Assembly: GCA_021808195.1 (NCBI GenBank) | Contig: JAKBCE010000019.1 | Span: 1 to 64,000 of the forward strand | DNA length: 64,000 nt | From: Pseudomonadota bacterium | GTDB lineage: Bacteria; Pseudomonadota; Gammaproteobacteria; Steroidobacterales; Steroidobacteraceae | Direction of reading: 5' to 3' | Shown: positions 37,402 through 48,336 of the stretch, one piece after another | Numbering within the stretch: position 1 is the first letter of the stretch | Layout of the letters: each line of letters starts with the position of its first letter | Position numbers and translations under genes: made by a program | Notes under the pieces: generated by a model | Told to the model about the DNA's origin: nothing | What the model saw: only the letters and a program-made list of their open reading frames with translations | Databases searched by the model: none

Positions 37402-37430
37402 GGCGGCCGCGCGGCCGGTCTTTATTTCTT
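37392..37430 (+). terminator. Hairpin with T-rich tail after the RraB-like gene
   Basis: GGCCGCC (37392-37398) and GGCGGCC (37402-37408) form a seven-base-pair stem whose three-base loop is the TGA stop codon. A second self-complementary GGCCGCGCGGCC overlaps it, and TCTTTATTTCTT follows. Together this is a plausible intrinsic terminator for the plus-strand genes; it also covers the end of the convergent gpmA gene. Confidence 0.5.
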
Positions 37431-38171
37431 CTCGGTCTGGCGTTTGACGGCCTCGGCCGCGGCGGCAATGGCCGCAGGATCGCCAAGATAGCGGCTGGCG
37501 AGGGGCTGCAGCTGCGCATCGAGCTCGTACAGCAGCGGAACCCCGGTCGGGATGTTCAGTTCGACGATGTCGTCCTCTGACCTGTTGTCGAGCATTTTCA
37601 CCATGGCGCGCAGGCTGTTGCCATGCGCGGCTACGAGCACGTTACGGCCGGCACGCAGCTCCGGGGCGATGCGAGCGTGCCACAACGGCAGCACGCGCTG
37701 CAGGGTGTCCTTCAGCGACTCCGCCGCCGGGATCTCGCCAGCCGGCACGGCGGCATAGCGTGCATCGAAGCGCGGGTGACGCGGATCGTCGGCCGCCAAC
37801 GGCGGCGGCGGCACATCGTAGCTGCGTCGCCAGATCTTCACCTGTGCATCGCCGTGGCGCTCGACCGTCTGCGCCTTGTTCAGCCCTTGCAGGGCGCCAT
37901 AGTGGCGTTCGTTGAGACGCCAGGAGCGCTCGACGGGAATCCACATGCGATCCATCTCATCGAGCATGATCCACAGCGTACGGATCGCTCGCTTCAGCAC
38001 CGAGGTGAAGGCCACGTCCACCGTGAGCTTCTCCTCGAGCAGCTGGCGGCCGGCCTGCATCGCCTCCTCGCGACCGGCTGGCGCCAGATCGATGTCCGTC
38101 CAGCCGGTGAACAGATTTTCCAGATTCCACAGACTCTGGCCGTGGCGGACGAGAATCAGCTTTCCAGGCAT
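37422..38171 (-). CDS. gpmA: 2,3-bisphosphoglycerate-dependent phosphoglycerate mutase
   Basis: A 249-residue glycolytic enzyme that interconverts 3- and 2-phosphoglycerate. The phosphohistidine motif [10 protein letters not shown] (~7-16) and its downstream NLFTGWTD, the [12 protein letters not shown] segment and the second active-site His in [11 protein letters not shown] are all present. Length equals E. coli GpmA (250). The ATG at 38171 was chosen because the RHG motif then lies near residue 10. It follows the NAD-GDH gene on the same strand after about 120 bases. Confidence 0.95.
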   Translation of the reverse strand: MPGKLILVRHGQSLWNLENLFTGWTDIDLAPAGREEAMQAGRQLLEEKLTVDVAFTSVLKRAIRTLWIMLDEMDRMWIPVERSWRLNERHYGALQGLNKAQTVERHGDAQVKIWRRSYDVPPPPLAADDPRHPRFDARYAAVPAGEIPAAESLKDTLQRVLPLWHARIAPELRAGRNVLVAAHGNSLRAMVKMLDNRSEDDIVELNIPTGVPLLYELDAQLQPLASRYLGDPAAIAAAAEAVKRQTEKK

Positions 38172-38292
38172 GCGGACACCTCCGAGACGCGGGCGGACAC
38201 CGCCCGCCAACGTGCGCTTAGGGCTCCAGCGAGCGGACGGCGTGAGCGGCGGCGCGGGTCGGGAAGTATAGCCGAGGGCGCGCCGCCGACAG

Positions 38293-41200
38293 CTACTCGG
38301 CGAGCTTACGCAGCGACTCGACGCCCACCGTGAGGGTGGCAAAGTCCGCCGCGCCTGCCGCGCGCATCTCCTTCAGGGTGCGTTCCCAGTGCGCGAGCTT
38401 GTGCCCTTCCGCCTCCTGCCAAGCGGCGACGCGTTCGGCGGCATTGCCGCGGCCACGACGATCGAGTACGCGCTCGACGAGCGCCCGATGGATACGCATC
38501 GCCGCATCGCGCACACCGGTGCGCGCGGTAGCCTGCCAGGGACCATCGACCGAGAGCTGATTGATCTGTCCGCGCAGCCAGTCAAGACCGGTGCGGGCAC
38601 CGACTTCGAAGTACACGAGCGCCGTGTCGGCGACCGCCGCGCGGTGCGCGGCGGCAATCTCTACGATGTCGAGTGAGGCGTTGTGCGCCTCCAGACTCGC
38701 CACGCGCGCGGCAAGCGCCGCTGGCAGGCCGGCCTCGACGAGTTGCGCATGCGCGATGTCGAAATGCTCCCGCCAGGCGCCACAGAGTACCTGCGGGATG
38801 CGCGCGCCGATTTCCTGCACGCCCGCACGGAACTCGCGCACGGCGGCATCAACCTTCAGCGCCGGCCGGCGCGCGAGCAGCCAGTATGTCACGTGCCGCA
38901 GCAGGCGGCTGGTTTCGAACATCGCCGCATATTGGATCTTTGCCGGTGCACGATTGTCGAGCGACTCGATGTCCTCCCACAGGTCGCGGGACTGAAAGAT
39001 CTCGCGCGCGGCGGTGAAGGCACGGGCGATCTGCGCCGGTCCGGCGCCTGTGTCCTCCTGCGCGCGCAGCACGAACGTCGGACCCATGCGGTTGATCAGG
39101 CTGTTGGCGGTTGCCGTTGCGATGATTTCCCGGCGCAGGCGGTGCCGCTCGATGGCGTGCGCGAAGCGCGCGCGCACCGGTCCGGGGAAGTACCGCTCCA
39201 GCTCGTTTGAGAGGTACGGATCCTCCGGCACGTCCGAATCGAGCAGGTGGGTGTTCAGCCAGATCTTGCCGTACGACAGCAGGATGGACAGCTCCGGCCG
39301 CGTCAGTCCCGCGCCGCTCTTGCGGCGATCGCTGATTTCCTCGTCGCTCGGCAGAAATTCCAGCGCGCGGTTCAGTCCGCCGGAGCGCTCGAGCAGGCGG
39401 ATCAGATGCTGATACTCGCTGAGGCGCGCTTTGGCCTGCTGCTCGAGCGTGCTGATTGCCTCGCCCTGCAGGTAATTGTTGCGCAGCACCAGCGTGCACA
39501 CTTCGCTCGACATGCGCGCGAGTAGTCGGTTGCGCTCGGCGAGCGAGAGTTTACCGGCGTGCACCAGCGGGTTCAGCAGGATCTTCAGGTTGACCTCGAC
39601 GTCCGAGGTGTTGACGCCCGCGGAGTTGTCGATGAAATCTGTGTTGATCCGCCCGCCCGCGAGCGCATATTCGATGCGCCCACGCTGGGTGCAGCCGAGA
39701 TTACCGCCTTCGCCGACCACTTTGGCGCGCAACTGGTTGCCGTTGATGCGTAGCGCGTCATTGGCCCGGTCGCCGACTTCTGCGTTGGTTTCGCGGCTGG
39801 ACTTGACGTAAGTGCCGATGCCGCCGTTCCAGAGCAGCTCCACGGGCATGGTGAGAATGGCACGCATGACCTCCACCGGCGTGGCGGTGGCGCTATCCAG
39901 GCCGAGCATGGCCCGTGCCTGGGCGGACAGCGCAATCGACTTGGCACTGCGCGGGTAGACGCCGCCGCCGGCTGAGATGCGCTTGCGGTCGTAATCGTCC
40001 CAGCTCGAGCGGGGCAGGGCAAACAGACGCTGCCGCTCGGCGAAGCTCACCGCCGGATCGGGCTTGGGATCGAGGAAGATGTGCCGATGGTCGAATGCGG
40101 CTTGCAGCAGGATCTGCCGCGAGAGCAGCATGCCGTTGCCGAACACGTCGCCGGACATATCACCGATGCCCGCGACCGTGAACGCCTCTTTCTGGATGTC
40201 GACGCCGAGTTCGCGGAAGTGCCGCTTGACGCACTCCCAGGCGCCGCGGGCGGTGATGCCGAGCCCCTTGTGGTCGTAGCCGGCCGAGCCGCCCGAGGCA
40301 AAGGCATCGCCGAGCCAGAAGCCGTACTCGGCGGCAATGGCGTTCGCGGTGTCGGAGAAGGTGGCCGTGCCCTTGTCCGCGGCGACCACCAGATACGGGT
40401 CATCGCCGTCGCCACGCACGACCTGCGGCGGCGGTTCGATCTTTCCGGCGACGATGTTGTCAGTCAGATCGAGCAGACCGCGGATGAAGGTGCGGTAGCT
40501 GGCGATGACCTCGGCCTGCACCTCCTCGCGGCTGCCCTGCGGCAGGCATTTCGGCACAAAGCCGCCTTTGGCGCCCACCGGTACGATCAGGGTGTTCTTG
40601 ACGTGCTGCGCCTTCATCAGACCGAGGATCTCGGTGCGGAAATCCTCGCGCCGATCCGACCAGCGAATGCCGCCGCGCGCCACATCGCCCATGCGCAGGT
40701 GTACCCCTTCGACGCGCGGGCTGTAGACGAAGATTTCGTACTTCGGACGCGGCAGAGGCAGGTCCGGGATCGCGGCCGGATCGAACTTGAACGAGAGGTA
40801 CGGCAGGGCAGCGCCGGCGGCATCGCGCCGATAGTAGTTGGTCCGCAGCGTGGCCAGTACCAGCGTCAGATAGGCGCGCAGAATGCGGTCCTCATCGAGG
40901 CTGCTCACCGCATCGAGCCCGGTGCGGATGCGTGCCACGAGTTGCTCGGTCGCTCGCGCTGCGGCCTTGGTGCCGTGTGGACGCTGCGGATCGAAGCGCG
41001 CCTCGAACAAGCGTACCAGTGCGCTTGCGATGGCCGGATTGGCGGCGAGAGTGCGCTCCATGTACGCCTGACTGAAAGGCACCCCGGTCTGCAGCAGGTA
41101 GCGGCAGTACGCGCGCAGCACTAGGATCTCGCGCGCCGCCAGATCGGCGCTGAACAACAGTCGATTAAACCCGTCGTTCTCGGCCGCGCCGTCCCAGCCG

Positions 41201-43152
41201 GCCGCGAGCGCCTCCTTGAAGCGCTCCGCGGCACGCGCCAGATCGATTGCGCAGCCGTCGCGGTGCTCGAGCTCGAAGTCCTGGATCCAAGCGACGCCGC
41301 CTTCGGGCCAGGTGAGTTCGTACGGGCGCTCGGCGATCACGCGCAGGCCGAAATTCTCGAGCATGGGCAGCAGGTCGGAAATCGACACCGGCGCGCCGAG
41401 CTTGACGATCTTCAGGTGCAGCCCGGCCGCGCTTTGTTGCGGGGAGCGGTGCAGGCTGACGCGCCGGCCGAGCGGTGCGGTGCGCAACTGCTCGAGCTCG
41501 GCGAGATCGGCGAGCGCCTCGGCTGGCGGGACATCCTCCTCGTAGGCCATCGGGAAGACGCGTCGGTAGCGATTGGCGAGCACGAGTCCAACGGCCTCGC
41601 CGCGGCGGGTGATCAGCACGTCGTGCAGGTGATCACTCCAAGAGAGTGTGGCGTCGGAGATCTGCCGTTCGATCGCGGTAACGTCGATCTTGTGATGCTC
41701 GCCAGGTACGGTGCGCACGACGACGTGGACGCGCGCGTGACTGGCGCTGGAGATCTGCACCTGGCTTTCGACGGATTTGCCGCCAAAACCTGCGAGCACG
41801 ATGTGCTCGATGCGCTGGCGGACATCAGTGTTGTAGCGGTCGCGCGGCACGTACACCAGGCACGAAAAGAATCGGTGATACGGATCGCGCCGCGTGAGCA
41901 GGCGCACGGTGCGCCGCTCGTACAGGTTGACGACACCGCGGCAGATGCGAACCAGATCCCGGGTATTGGCCTGGAATAGCTCGTCGCGCGGGTAGGTCTC
42001 TAGCACGTTTAGCACGGCCTTGCCGTCGTGGCTCTGCGGATCGAGGCCAAAGTACTGGATGACGCGCGCGACCTTCAGGCGCAGCACCGGGATATCGCGC
42101 GGGCTGCGGTGATAGGCTGTGGAGGTCCACAGGCCGAGGAAGCGGTGCTCGCCGCTTACCTCGCCGCGTGCATCGAAAGTCTTCACCCCGACGTAATCGA
42201 GGTACTCGGAGCGGTGGATGGTGGAGACCGAGTTCGCCTTGGTCAGCACCAGCAGTTCCCGCTCGCGCGCGCGCTCGCGGATCTCATCCTGAAGTCTAGT
42301 CAGTGAGGGGCGCTCGTTCGGGCTGCGCGCTCGCAGGATGCCAAGACCGCTGCGCGGCTCTGATTTGAGCACGTCCTGACGTGCGCCGCGTTCGAGTCGG
42401 TATTGGCGGTAGCCGAGGAAGACGAAATTGCGCTCTTCCATCCACTGCAGTAACTGACGTGCCTCAGCGATCTCCTCGCTCGAGAGCGGTGGCGGGCTGC
42501 GCTCGAGTTCCGTGACTACGCTGCGCACGCGCTCGCGCATCGCATCCCAGTCCTCCACCGACGCTGCCACCTCGTGCAGCGTGGCTTCGATCTGGCCACG
42601 CAGCCGCTCGAGCGTCTCGGCATCGGTGCACCGGTCGATCTCGTACATTTCCCAGGATTCAGTCCGGTGCGGGCGGGTGCCGTCGATGTCGAAACCGTTG
42701 AGGCGCCCGCGGGCATCGCGGCGCGTCTCAAAAACCGGATGCACGATCAGGTGCACCGCGAGGCCGGCGCGATTGAAGGTCAGGCCGAGCGAGTCGATGA
42801 GAAACGGCCGATCGTCCGTGATGATCTGCACGACCGTGTGCGGGGAGTCGAACCCGTCGCTCTCCCGATTGGGGTTGAAGACGCGCACGAGCGACTGGCC
42901 GGGAGCTCGGCGCAGTCCGAGTTGCAGATGACAGTGTGCCGCGTGCGCGAGCGCTTCCGGGGCGCGGGCCGCCAGATCTTCCTCGCCTACGCCACGGTAG
43001 TAGGTTCGAAGGAATGGGGCCGCCAGGCGCGCCATCGCGGCTGGAGTGTCGCGCGGTAAGCGTATGCGTGCGATTCGGTCTATGAGCGCGAGACGCGCCG
43101 GAGGGATGCTGCGCAGGTGCCGGCCATCGCCGGCGGCGGATGAGGCGTGCAT
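38293..43152 (-). CDS. gdhB: NAD-specific glutamate dehydrogenase, large (GdhB) type
   Basis: A 1,619-residue enzyme that deaminates glutamate to 2-oxoglutarate with NAD, of the ~180-kDa type known from Pseudomonas and Streptomyces. Regulatory ACT-like parts fill the N-terminal ~700 residues; the catalytic domain (~740-1250) shows [17 protein letters not shown], the Lys-containing [28 protein letters not shown] and [15 protein letters not shown]. The ~370-residue helical C-terminus is also typical. A perfect TATAAT lies only 12 bases before the ATG (minus strand, 43164-43169), so a transcript from it would have almost no leader; the true start could be a few codons later. Divergent from hppD. 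Confidence 0.95.
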   Translation of the reverse strand: MHASSAAGDGRHLRSIPPARLALIDRIARIRLPRDTPAAMARLAAPFLRTYYRGVGEEDLAARAPEALAHAAHCHLQLGLRRAPGQSLVRVFNPNRESDGFDSPHTVVQIITDDRPFLIDSLGLTFNRAGLAVHLIVHPVFETRRDARGRLNGFDIDGTRPHRTESWEMYEIDRCTDAETLERLRGQIEATLHEVAASVEDWDAMRERVRSVVTELERSPPPLSSEEIAEARQLLQWMEERNFVFLGYRQYRLERGARQDVLKSEPRSGLGILRARSPNERPSLTRLQDEIRERARERELLVLTKANSVSTIHRSEYLDYVGVKTFDARGEVSGEHRFLGLWTSTAYHRSPRDIPVLRLKVARVIQYFGLDPQSHDGKAVLNVLETYPRDELFQANTRDLVRICRGVVNLYERRTVRLLTRRDPYHRFFSCLVYVPRDRYNTDVRQRIEHIVLAGFGGKSVESQVQISSASHARVHVVVRTVPGEHHKIDVTAIERQISDATLSWSDHLHDVLITRRGEAVGLVLANRYRRVFPMAYEEDVPPAEALADLAELEQLRTAPLGRRVSLHRSPQQSAAGLHLKIVKLGAPVSISDLLPMLENFGLRVIAERPYELTWPEGGVAWIQDFELEHRDGCAIDLARAAERFKEALAAGWDGAAENDGFNRLLFSADLAAREILVLRAYCRYLLQTGVPFSQAYMERTLAANPAIASALVRLFEARFDPQRPHGTKAAARATEQLVARIRTGLDAVSSLDEDRILRAYLTLVLATLRTNYYRRDAAGAALPYLSFKFDPAAIPDLPLPRPKYEIFVYSPRVEGVHLRMGDVARGGIRWSDRREDFRTEILGLMKAQHVKNTLIVPVGAKGGFVPKCLPQGSREEVQAEVIASYRTFIRGLLDLTDNIVAGKIEPPPQVVRGDGDDPYLVVAADKGTATFSDTANAIAAEYGFWLGDAFASGGSAGYDHKGLGITARGAWECVKRHFRELGVDIQKEAFTVAGIGDMSGDVFGNGMLLSRQILLQAAFDHRHIFLDPKPDPAVSFAERQRLFALPRSSWDDYDRKRISAGGGVYPRSAKSIALSAQARAMLGLDSATATPVEVMRAILTMPVELLWNGGIGTYVKSSRETNAEVGDRANDALRINGNQLRAKVVGEGGNLGCTQRGRIEYALAGGRINTDFIDNSAGVNTSDVEVNLKILLNPLVHAGKLSLAERNRLLARMSSEVCTLVLRNNYLQGEAISTLEQQAKARLSEYQHLIRLLERSGGLNRALEFLPSDEEISDRRKSGAGLTRPELSILLSYGKIWLNTHLLDSDVPEDPYLSNELERYFPGPVRARFAHAIERHRLRREIIATATANSLINRMGPTFVLRAQEDTGAGPAQIARAFTAAREIFQSRDLWEDIESLDNRAPAKIQYAAMFETSRLLRHVTYWLLARRPALKVDAAVREFRAGVQEIGARIPQVLCGAWREHFDIAHAQLVEAGLPAALAARVASLEAHNASLDIVEIAAAHRAAVADTALVYFEVGARTGLDWLRGQINQLSVDGPWQATARTGVRDAAMRIHRALVERVLDRRGRGNAAERVAAWQEAEGHKLAHWERTLKEMRAAGAADFATLTVGVESLRKLAE

Positions 43153-43163
43153 GGTGGGCGGCG

Positions 43164-43169
43164 ATTATA
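43164..43169 (-). promoter_or_regulatory. Candidate -10 element of the NAD-GDH gene
   Basis: On the minus strand these six bases read TATAAT, a perfect -10 hexamer, 12 bases before the GDH ATG. No convincing -35 lies 16-18 bases further upstream. If used, the messenger would begin about five bases before the start codon. Confidence 0.4.
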
Positions 43170-43175
43170 TACGTC

Positions 43176-43219
43176 TGGGCAGCGGCGGGTGGCCAGAGTA
43201 TAATAGTTGCGTTCGCAAC
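43176..43219 (+). promoter_or_regulatory. hppD promoter with overlapping inverted repeat
   Basis: TGGGCA (43176-43181) and a perfect TATAAT (43199-43204) are 17 bases apart and would start transcription near 43211. There GTTGCG-TT-CGCAAC (43206-43219) is an exact inverted repeat, in the position where a bound repressor would block polymerase. The hppD ATG is at 43262. No regulator gene is adjacent. Confidence 0.6.
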
Positions 43220-43261
43220 GAAATGATCGCCATCCTTCAGGCGTCAGCGACGGAGCCGCCG

Positions 43262-44314
43262 ATGAGTCACAATCGCGACAATCCTATGGGTACCGACGGA
43301 TTCGAGTTCGTCGAGTACACCGCGCCGGATCCCCAGCTGTTGCGCGACCTGTTCGAGCGGATGGGCTTTCCGGTCAAAGCCCGACATCGCGCCAAGAACG
43401 TGACGCTGCACGGCCAGGGTGCGATCAATTTCATCATCAACGCGGAGCCTAATTCGTTCGCGCAGCACTTTGCGCGCGAACATGGCCCCTCGGCGTGCGC
43501 GATGGCGTTTCGCGTCAAGGATGCCGCCTATGCCTATCGACGTGCGATCGAGCTGGGTGCTCGCCCGGGACCGCAACACGCCGGCCCCATGGAGCTGAAC
43601 ATTCCGTGCATCGAGGGTATCGGTGGCTCATTGATCTACCTGGTCGACCGGTACGGTGATCAGTCGATCTATGACGTGGATTTCCGTCCGGTGGCACCGC
43701 CGCCCGGAGCGCGTGAGGCGGGCCTGACGATCATCGATCATCTCACGCACAATGTGCGGCGCGGTAACATGGATCGCTGGGCCGGCTTCTACGAGAAGCT
43801 GTTCAATTTCCGCGAGATCCGCTATTTCGATATCGAGGGCAAGCACACCGGACTGTTGTCACGCGCCATGACGAGCCCGTGCGGCAAGATCCGCATTCCG
43901 ATCAACGAATCGCAGGATGACAAAAGTCAGATCGAGGAGTACCTGCGCGCGTACCACGGTGAGGGCATCCAGCACATCGCGCTGGCGAGCGCGGATATCT
44001 ACGCCACAGTGGATGCGCTGCGCGCGCACGGCATCGCCTTCCAGGACACTCCCGAGACTTATTACGAAGGCATCGAGGCGCGCGTGCCCGGCCACGGCGA
44101 GCCGCTCGAGGAGCTGCGTCGGCGGCGCATCCTGATTGACGGCAACCCGCAGCGTGGCGAGGGCCTCCTGCTGCAGATCTTCACGGCCAACGTCATCGGC
44201 CCGATTTTCTTCGAGATCATCCAGCGCAAGGGCAATGAGGGTTTCGGCGAAGGCAACTTCCGCGCGCTGTTCGAGTCAATCGAACTCGACCAGATCCGCC
44301 GCGGGGTGATTTAG
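43262..44314 (+). CDS. hppD: 4-hydroxyphenylpyruvate dioxygenase
   Basis: A 350-residue non-haem iron dioxygenase that converts 4-hydroxyphenylpyruvate to homogentisate in tyrosine breakdown. The two vicinal-oxygen-chelate halves are clear; iron ligands are His in DHLTHNV (~160), His in GIQHIALAS (~238) and Glu in FFEIIQRKG (~317). The late GFGEGNFRALFESIE is the usual C-terminal signature. ATG at 43262 has GGAG eight bases upstream; the longer open frame is not family-like. No hmgA, fahA or phenylalanine hydroxylase gene is in the window, so the rest of the pathway is elsewhere. Confidence 0.96.
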   Translation: MSHNRDNPMGTDGFEFVEYTAPDPQLLRDLFERMGFPVKARHRAKNVTLHGQGAINFIINAEPNSFAQHFAREHGPSACAMAFRVKDAAYAYRRAIELGARPGPQHAGPMELNIPCIEGIGGSLIYLVDRYGDQSIYDVDFRPVAPPPGAREAGLTIIDHLTHNVRRGNMDRWAGFYEKLFNFREIRYFDIEGKHTGLLSRAMTSPCGKIRIPINESQDDKSQIEEYLRAYHGEGIQHIALASADIYATVDALRAHGIAFQDTPETYYEGIEARVPGHGEPLEELRRRRILIDGNPQRGEGLLLQIFTANVIGPIFFEIIQRKGNEGFGEGNFRALFESIELDQIRRGVI

Positions 44315-44364
44315 CCGCCGCGGCATTGCCCGGCGAACGCCGACGGGGCGCGCAAGTGGGTCTC

Positions 44365-44383
44365 GCTGCTCGGCGCGAGCAGC
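44365..44383. terminator. Hairpin between hppD and hrpA
   Basis: GCTGCTCG and CGAGCAGC form an eight-base-pair stem around a GCG loop, 50 bases after the hppD stop and 20 bases before the hrpA ATG. No T-run follows, so it is at best a weak terminator; it could also affect hrpA translation. Confidence 0.3.
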
Positions 44384-44403
44384 ACTGAATTACACTCGCG
44401 CGG

Positions 44404-47400
44404 ATGGAAACTGTTCATCGCGTCGCCCCGGTACACCCGCAGCAGCTACGGCTCGAGTACGATCCGGCGCTGCCGATCAGCGCGCACCGCGAGCAGATCA
44501 TCGCCGCGCTGGCCCGTCACCAGGCGATCGTGGTGTGCGGGGCAACCGGTTCGGGCAAATCCACGCAGTTACCCAAGTTCTGCCTCGAAGCTGCGCGGGG
44601 CACTTCCGGGCTGATCGGCCATACCCAGCCGCGACGCATCGCCGCTCGCGCCTTGGCCTCGCGCCTCGCCGAGGAGCTCGGTACGAGCGTCGGTGCGGCG
44701 GTCGGCTACCAGGTGCGCTTCACCGATCGGACCGGGCCGCACTGCCGGGTCAAGCTCATGACCGACGGGATCCTGCTGAAGGAACTGGAGAGCGACCGGG
44801 AGCTGCGCCGCTACGACACGCTGATCATCGACGAGGCGCACGAGCGCAGTCTGAACATCGATCTGCTGCTCGGAGTGCTGCGCCAGTTGCTGGCGCGACG
44901 GCCGGAGCTGCGCCTGATCGTCACCTCGGCGACCATCGAACCGGCCCGCATCGCGGCGTTCTTTGGCGAGGCGCCGGTGATCGAGGTATCCGGGCGCAGC
45001 TATCCGGTCGAGGTGCGTTATCGGCCGCTCGCCGCCGAGGACGAGGATGCGGCGGAGCTCTCGCTGCCCGAGGGCGTTGTCGCGGCCGTGCGTGAGCTCG
45101 CCGGCGCCGGCCCGGAGGCCGACACACTGGTGTTCCTGCCCGGCGAGAAGCACATTCGGGAAGCCGCTGAGGCGCTCGCGCGTGCGCAGCTGCGTCTGAC
45201 CGAGGTGCTGCCGCTCTTTGCCCGTCTGTCGAGCGCAGAACAGGCACGCATTTTCCAGCGTCACACGGGACGGCGGGTCATCTTGGCCACCAATGTCGCA
45301 GAGACGTCCCTCACCGTCCCCGGCATTCGCCACGTCATCGACTCGGGTCTTGCGCGCATCAGCCGCTACAGCCCGCGCGCCAAGGTGCAGCGCCTGCATG
45401 TCGAGCCGATCTCGCAGGCGAGCGCCGAGCAGCGCAAGGGGCGCTGTGGCCGGGAAGCTCCGGGGATCTGCATCCGTCTGTACGCGGAGGCCGATTTTGC
45501 TGCCCGCGAGCCCTTTACCGCCCCTGAGGTGTTGCGCACGAATCTCGCCAGCGTGATTCTGCGCATGGCGAGTCTCGAACTCGGCGAGCCGCAGGACTTC
45601 CCATTCCTTGATCCGCCGGATGCACGGCTGATCAATGACGGCGTACGCTTGCTCGAGGAGCTGCAGGCGATGGATGGCGCCAGGGCAGTGACCGCCCTCG
45701 GGCGCAAAATTGCTGCGATTCCGCTTGATCCGCGTCTCGGTCGGATGCTGCTCGCGGCGGCCCGGCTCGGCTGCCTTGCCGAGATGCTCGTGATCGCGGC
45801 TTTCCTGGAAACCCAGGACCCGCGCGAACGGCCCGCAGATCTGCAGCAGCAGGCCGAGCAGAAGCACGCCCTGTTTGCCGATGCGCGTTCGGATTTCATC
45901 ACCGTGCTCAATCTGTGGCGCGCCTACCTCGAGCAGAGCGCCGAGCGCTCGGGAAGTCAGCTGCGCAAGTGGTGCCGGGAGCATTTCCTGTCCTTCCTGC
46001 GCATGCGCGAATGGCAGGATCTGCACCAGCAGCTCGAGCGCAGTGCGCGCGAGCTCGCGCTGCGGCCGAACCAGATCCCCGCCGGCTACGCCGAGCTGCA
46101 CCAGGCAATCCTCACCGGCTTCCTCGGCTCGATCGGCACGCTCAACGAGCGCCGCGAATACGACGGTGCGCGCGGCATTCGCTTCGTGATCGCCCCGGGA
46201 ACCCCGCTTGGTGCACGGCCGCCCAAGTGGGTGGTGGCGGCGAGCCTGCTCGAGACCACGCGGTTGTACGCGCGCATGGTGGCAGCCGTCGAGCCGGCCT
46301 GGATCGAACGGGCGGCGGCCCACCTGCTCAAGCGCACCTACAGCGAACCGCATTGGGTCGAGCGGCGGGCCATGGTGGGCGCATTTGAGACCGTGACACT
46401 CTATGGTCTGGCGCTCGCGAGCCGCCGACGGGTCGATTACGGCCGGGTCGCCCCCGCGCAGGCCCGTGACATCTTCATCACTGAGGCGCTGATCGATCCT
46501 GAGCACGGTCCGCCGCGCGCCGTGATCGAGGCGCCGTTTCTGCAGGCTAATCGTGCTCTGTGCGCCGAGCTGCGTGGGTTGGAGGCGAAGATCCGGCGCC
46601 GCGATATCCTTGCCACCGAGGCGCGGCAGCTCGATTTTTACCGCGAGCGCATTCCGCTTACGGTCAGCTCCGCAGGCAGCTTCCACCGCTGGTGGCGCCA
46701 GGTTGAACGCGGCGCGCCGCGGCTGCTGCACATGCGACGGGAGGATGTGCTGCTGCGCGTGCCCGAGGAGATTGACGAGCAGCGCTTTCCGGATGCCCTG
46801 GCGATCGGCGGCAACCGCCTGCCGCTCAGCTATGCCTTTGAGCCTGGCGAGCGCGGCGATGGACTGACTCTGCACGTGCCGGACGTACTGTTCGAAAGTC
46901 TCGATGCTGACCGCCTTGCCTGGCTGGTGCCGGGTTGGCGTTTGGAGAAGGTGACCGCATTGCTGCGCGAGCTGCCGAAGAACCAGCGCAAGCAACTGGT
47001 CCCGGTGCCCGAGCACGCGCGTCAGGCACTCGAGGAGCTGGCCGTTGGGGAGACGCTCGATTACGAGGCGCTGCCGGGATTCTATGCCGCGTTGGCGCAG
47101 TGGGTTTCGCGGCGCACCGCTAGTGCGGTGAGCCCTGCGGATCTGGCCGCGCTGCAGCTGCCTGAGCACCTGCGGCTGAATGTGCGCGTGATCGATGCGA
47201 ATGACGCCATTCTCGCCGAGGGCAGGGATCTCGCCGCGCTCAAACGTGCGCTGCGCGCGCGCCCTGTAGCGGACGCGTACACCCTGGCAGCCCGCCAGAG
47301 TACGCATCGGCAGTGGGACTTTGGCGATCTGCCCGAGACCCGCCTCGTGCAACGCAATGGACTGCAACTGCAGATCTACCCGACGCTGCAGGATCTCGGC

Positions 47401-48177
47401 CAGGCCGTCACATCCATCGAGGCGCGCGATGCACTGAGCGCCGGGGTATTGCTGCGCGGCGCAGTCACGCGCCTGGCGCTGCTGGCGCTGCCGCAACAGA
47501 CGCGCTACTGGAGCAGAAGGGTCGCCGAGGAACGCGAGCTGGTGCTCGCGAGCGGCGCATTGGGTCTGCAGCACCCCATTGCCGAGCTGACCGTGCAGCG
47601 CATTTTCGCCGAATGTTTCGCCGCGGCCGAGCAACCGGCGCCGCGCACACGATCGGCCTTCGAGCAGCGACTGCAGCAGGGGCGGGCAGAACTCGAAGCC
47701 ACCGGTGAGCGCATCATCAACGTGCTGCGTGCGGTTTGTACTGAGTTGCGCCTGCTGCGCAGCGCACTCGGTCCGCTGCGCAGCAGCGCCGGGCCCGCGG
47801 TCTGTGATATCGATGCGCAACTTGCCGAACTGCTGCCGCCGCAATTCATTACCGCCACCCCCAATCCGTGGTTTGCGCATTTGCCCCGCTATCTGCGCGC
47901 CGCGCTGCGCCGTGCGAACCGTCTGCCCGCGGACGCACGCCGTGACGCGCAGCTTGCTGCGCGGGTTGCGCCGTTTGTGATCGCGTGGCGCGATTTGCTG
48001 CGCGCACAGCACGGTGAGACGCAGCGCCCGCAGCTCGAGCTGCTGCGCTGGATGATCGAGGAGTTGCGCGTATCGCTCTTCGCGCAGGAACTACGTACTG
48101 CTGTGACGGTGTCTGAGCGGCGCCTCACCGAGCAGCTCGAGCGGGCCCGAGCCGAAGCGCGTGCCCAAGCTGTCTAG
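44404..48177 (+). CDS. hrpA: ATP-dependent RNA helicase HrpA
   Basis: A 1,257-residue DEAH-box helicase. Motif I GATGSGKSTQ (~47-56), motif II IIDEAHERS (~142-150), motif III VTSATIEPARI and motif VI QRKGRCGREAPG are all seen, followed by HA2, OB-fold and a long C-terminal DUF3418 domain, the standard layout of bacterial HrpA (~1,300 residues). It acts on mRNA and stalled ribosomes in the cytoplasm. The start ATG lies just after a hairpin. A 1,147-codon antisense open frame across it is only a by-product of GC-rich codon use. Confidence 0.95.
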   Translation: METVHRVAPVHPQQLRLEYDPALPISAHREQIIAALARHQAIVVCGATGSGKSTQLPKFCLEAARGTSGLIGHTQPRRIAARALASRLAEELGTSVGAAVGYQVRFTDRTGPHCRVKLMTDGILLKELESDRELRRYDTLIIDEAHERSLNIDLLLGVLRQLLARRPELRLIVTSATIEPARIAAFFGEAPVIEVSGRSYPVEVRYRPLAAEDEDAAELSLPEGVVAAVRELAGAGPEADTLVFLPGEKHIREAAEALARAQLRLTEVLPLFARLSSAEQARIFQRHTGRRVILATNVAETSLTVPGIRHVIDSGLARISRYSPRAKVQRLHVEPISQASAEQRKGRCGREAPGICIRLYAEADFAAREPFTAPEVLRTNLASVILRMASLELGEPQDFPFLDPPDARLINDGVRLLEELQAMDGARAVTALGRKIAAIPLDPRLGRMLLAAARLGCLAEMLVIAAFLETQDPRERPADLQQQAEQKHALFADARSDFITVLNLWRAYLEQSAERSGSQLRKWCREHFLSFLRMREWQDLHQQLERSARELALRPNQIPAGYAELHQAILTGFLGSIGTLNERREYDGARGIRFVIAPGTPLGARPPKWVVAASLLETTRLYARMVAAVEPAWIERAAAHLLKRTYSEPHWVERRAMVGAFETVTLYGLALASRRRVDYGRVAPAQARDIFITEALIDPEHGPPRAVIEAPFLQANRALCAELRGLEAKIRRRDILATEARQLDFYRERIPLTVSSAGSFHRWWRQVERGAPRLLHMRREDVLLRVPEEIDEQRFPDALAIGGNRLPLSYAFEPGERGDGLTLHVPDVLFESLDADRLAWLVPGWRLEKVTALLRELPKNQRKQLVPVPEHARQALEELAVGETLDYEALPGFYAALAQWVSRRTASAVSPADLAALQLPEHLRLNVRVIDANDAILAEGRDLAALKRALRARPVADAYTLAARQSTHRQWDFGDLPETRLVQRNGLQLQIYPTLQDLGQAVTSIEARDALSAGVLLRGAVTRLALLALPQQTRYWSRRVAEERELVLASGALGLQHPIAELTVQRIFAECFAAAEQPAPRTRSAFEQRLQQGRAELEATGERIINVLRAVCTELRLLRSALGPLRSSAGPAVCDIDAQLAELLPPQFITATPNPWFAHLPRYLRAALRRANRLPADARRDAQLAARVAPFVIAWRDLLRAQHGETQRPQLELLRWMIEELRVSLFAQELRTAVTVSERRLTEQLERARAEARAQAV

Positions 48178-48336
48178 TGTCTGTCGACGCTCGGACGCCG
48201 ACCATCATACGTAGAGTTGGCAATGGCTTTTTTCCCCTTGGCGAACATCCTATGACACGGGTCTGCGGGATTGTTGACACACGGTGGCGCCGATCGCGGC
48301 GTGCCGGTCCACCACTGCCTTGCGGAAGATCGCGTC

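Noticed and set aside
44569..48012. 1,147-codon open frame antisense to hrpA
   Set aside because: It mirrors a strongly G/C-third-position gene and shows no domain, start signal or family similarity; hrpA itself is unmistakable.
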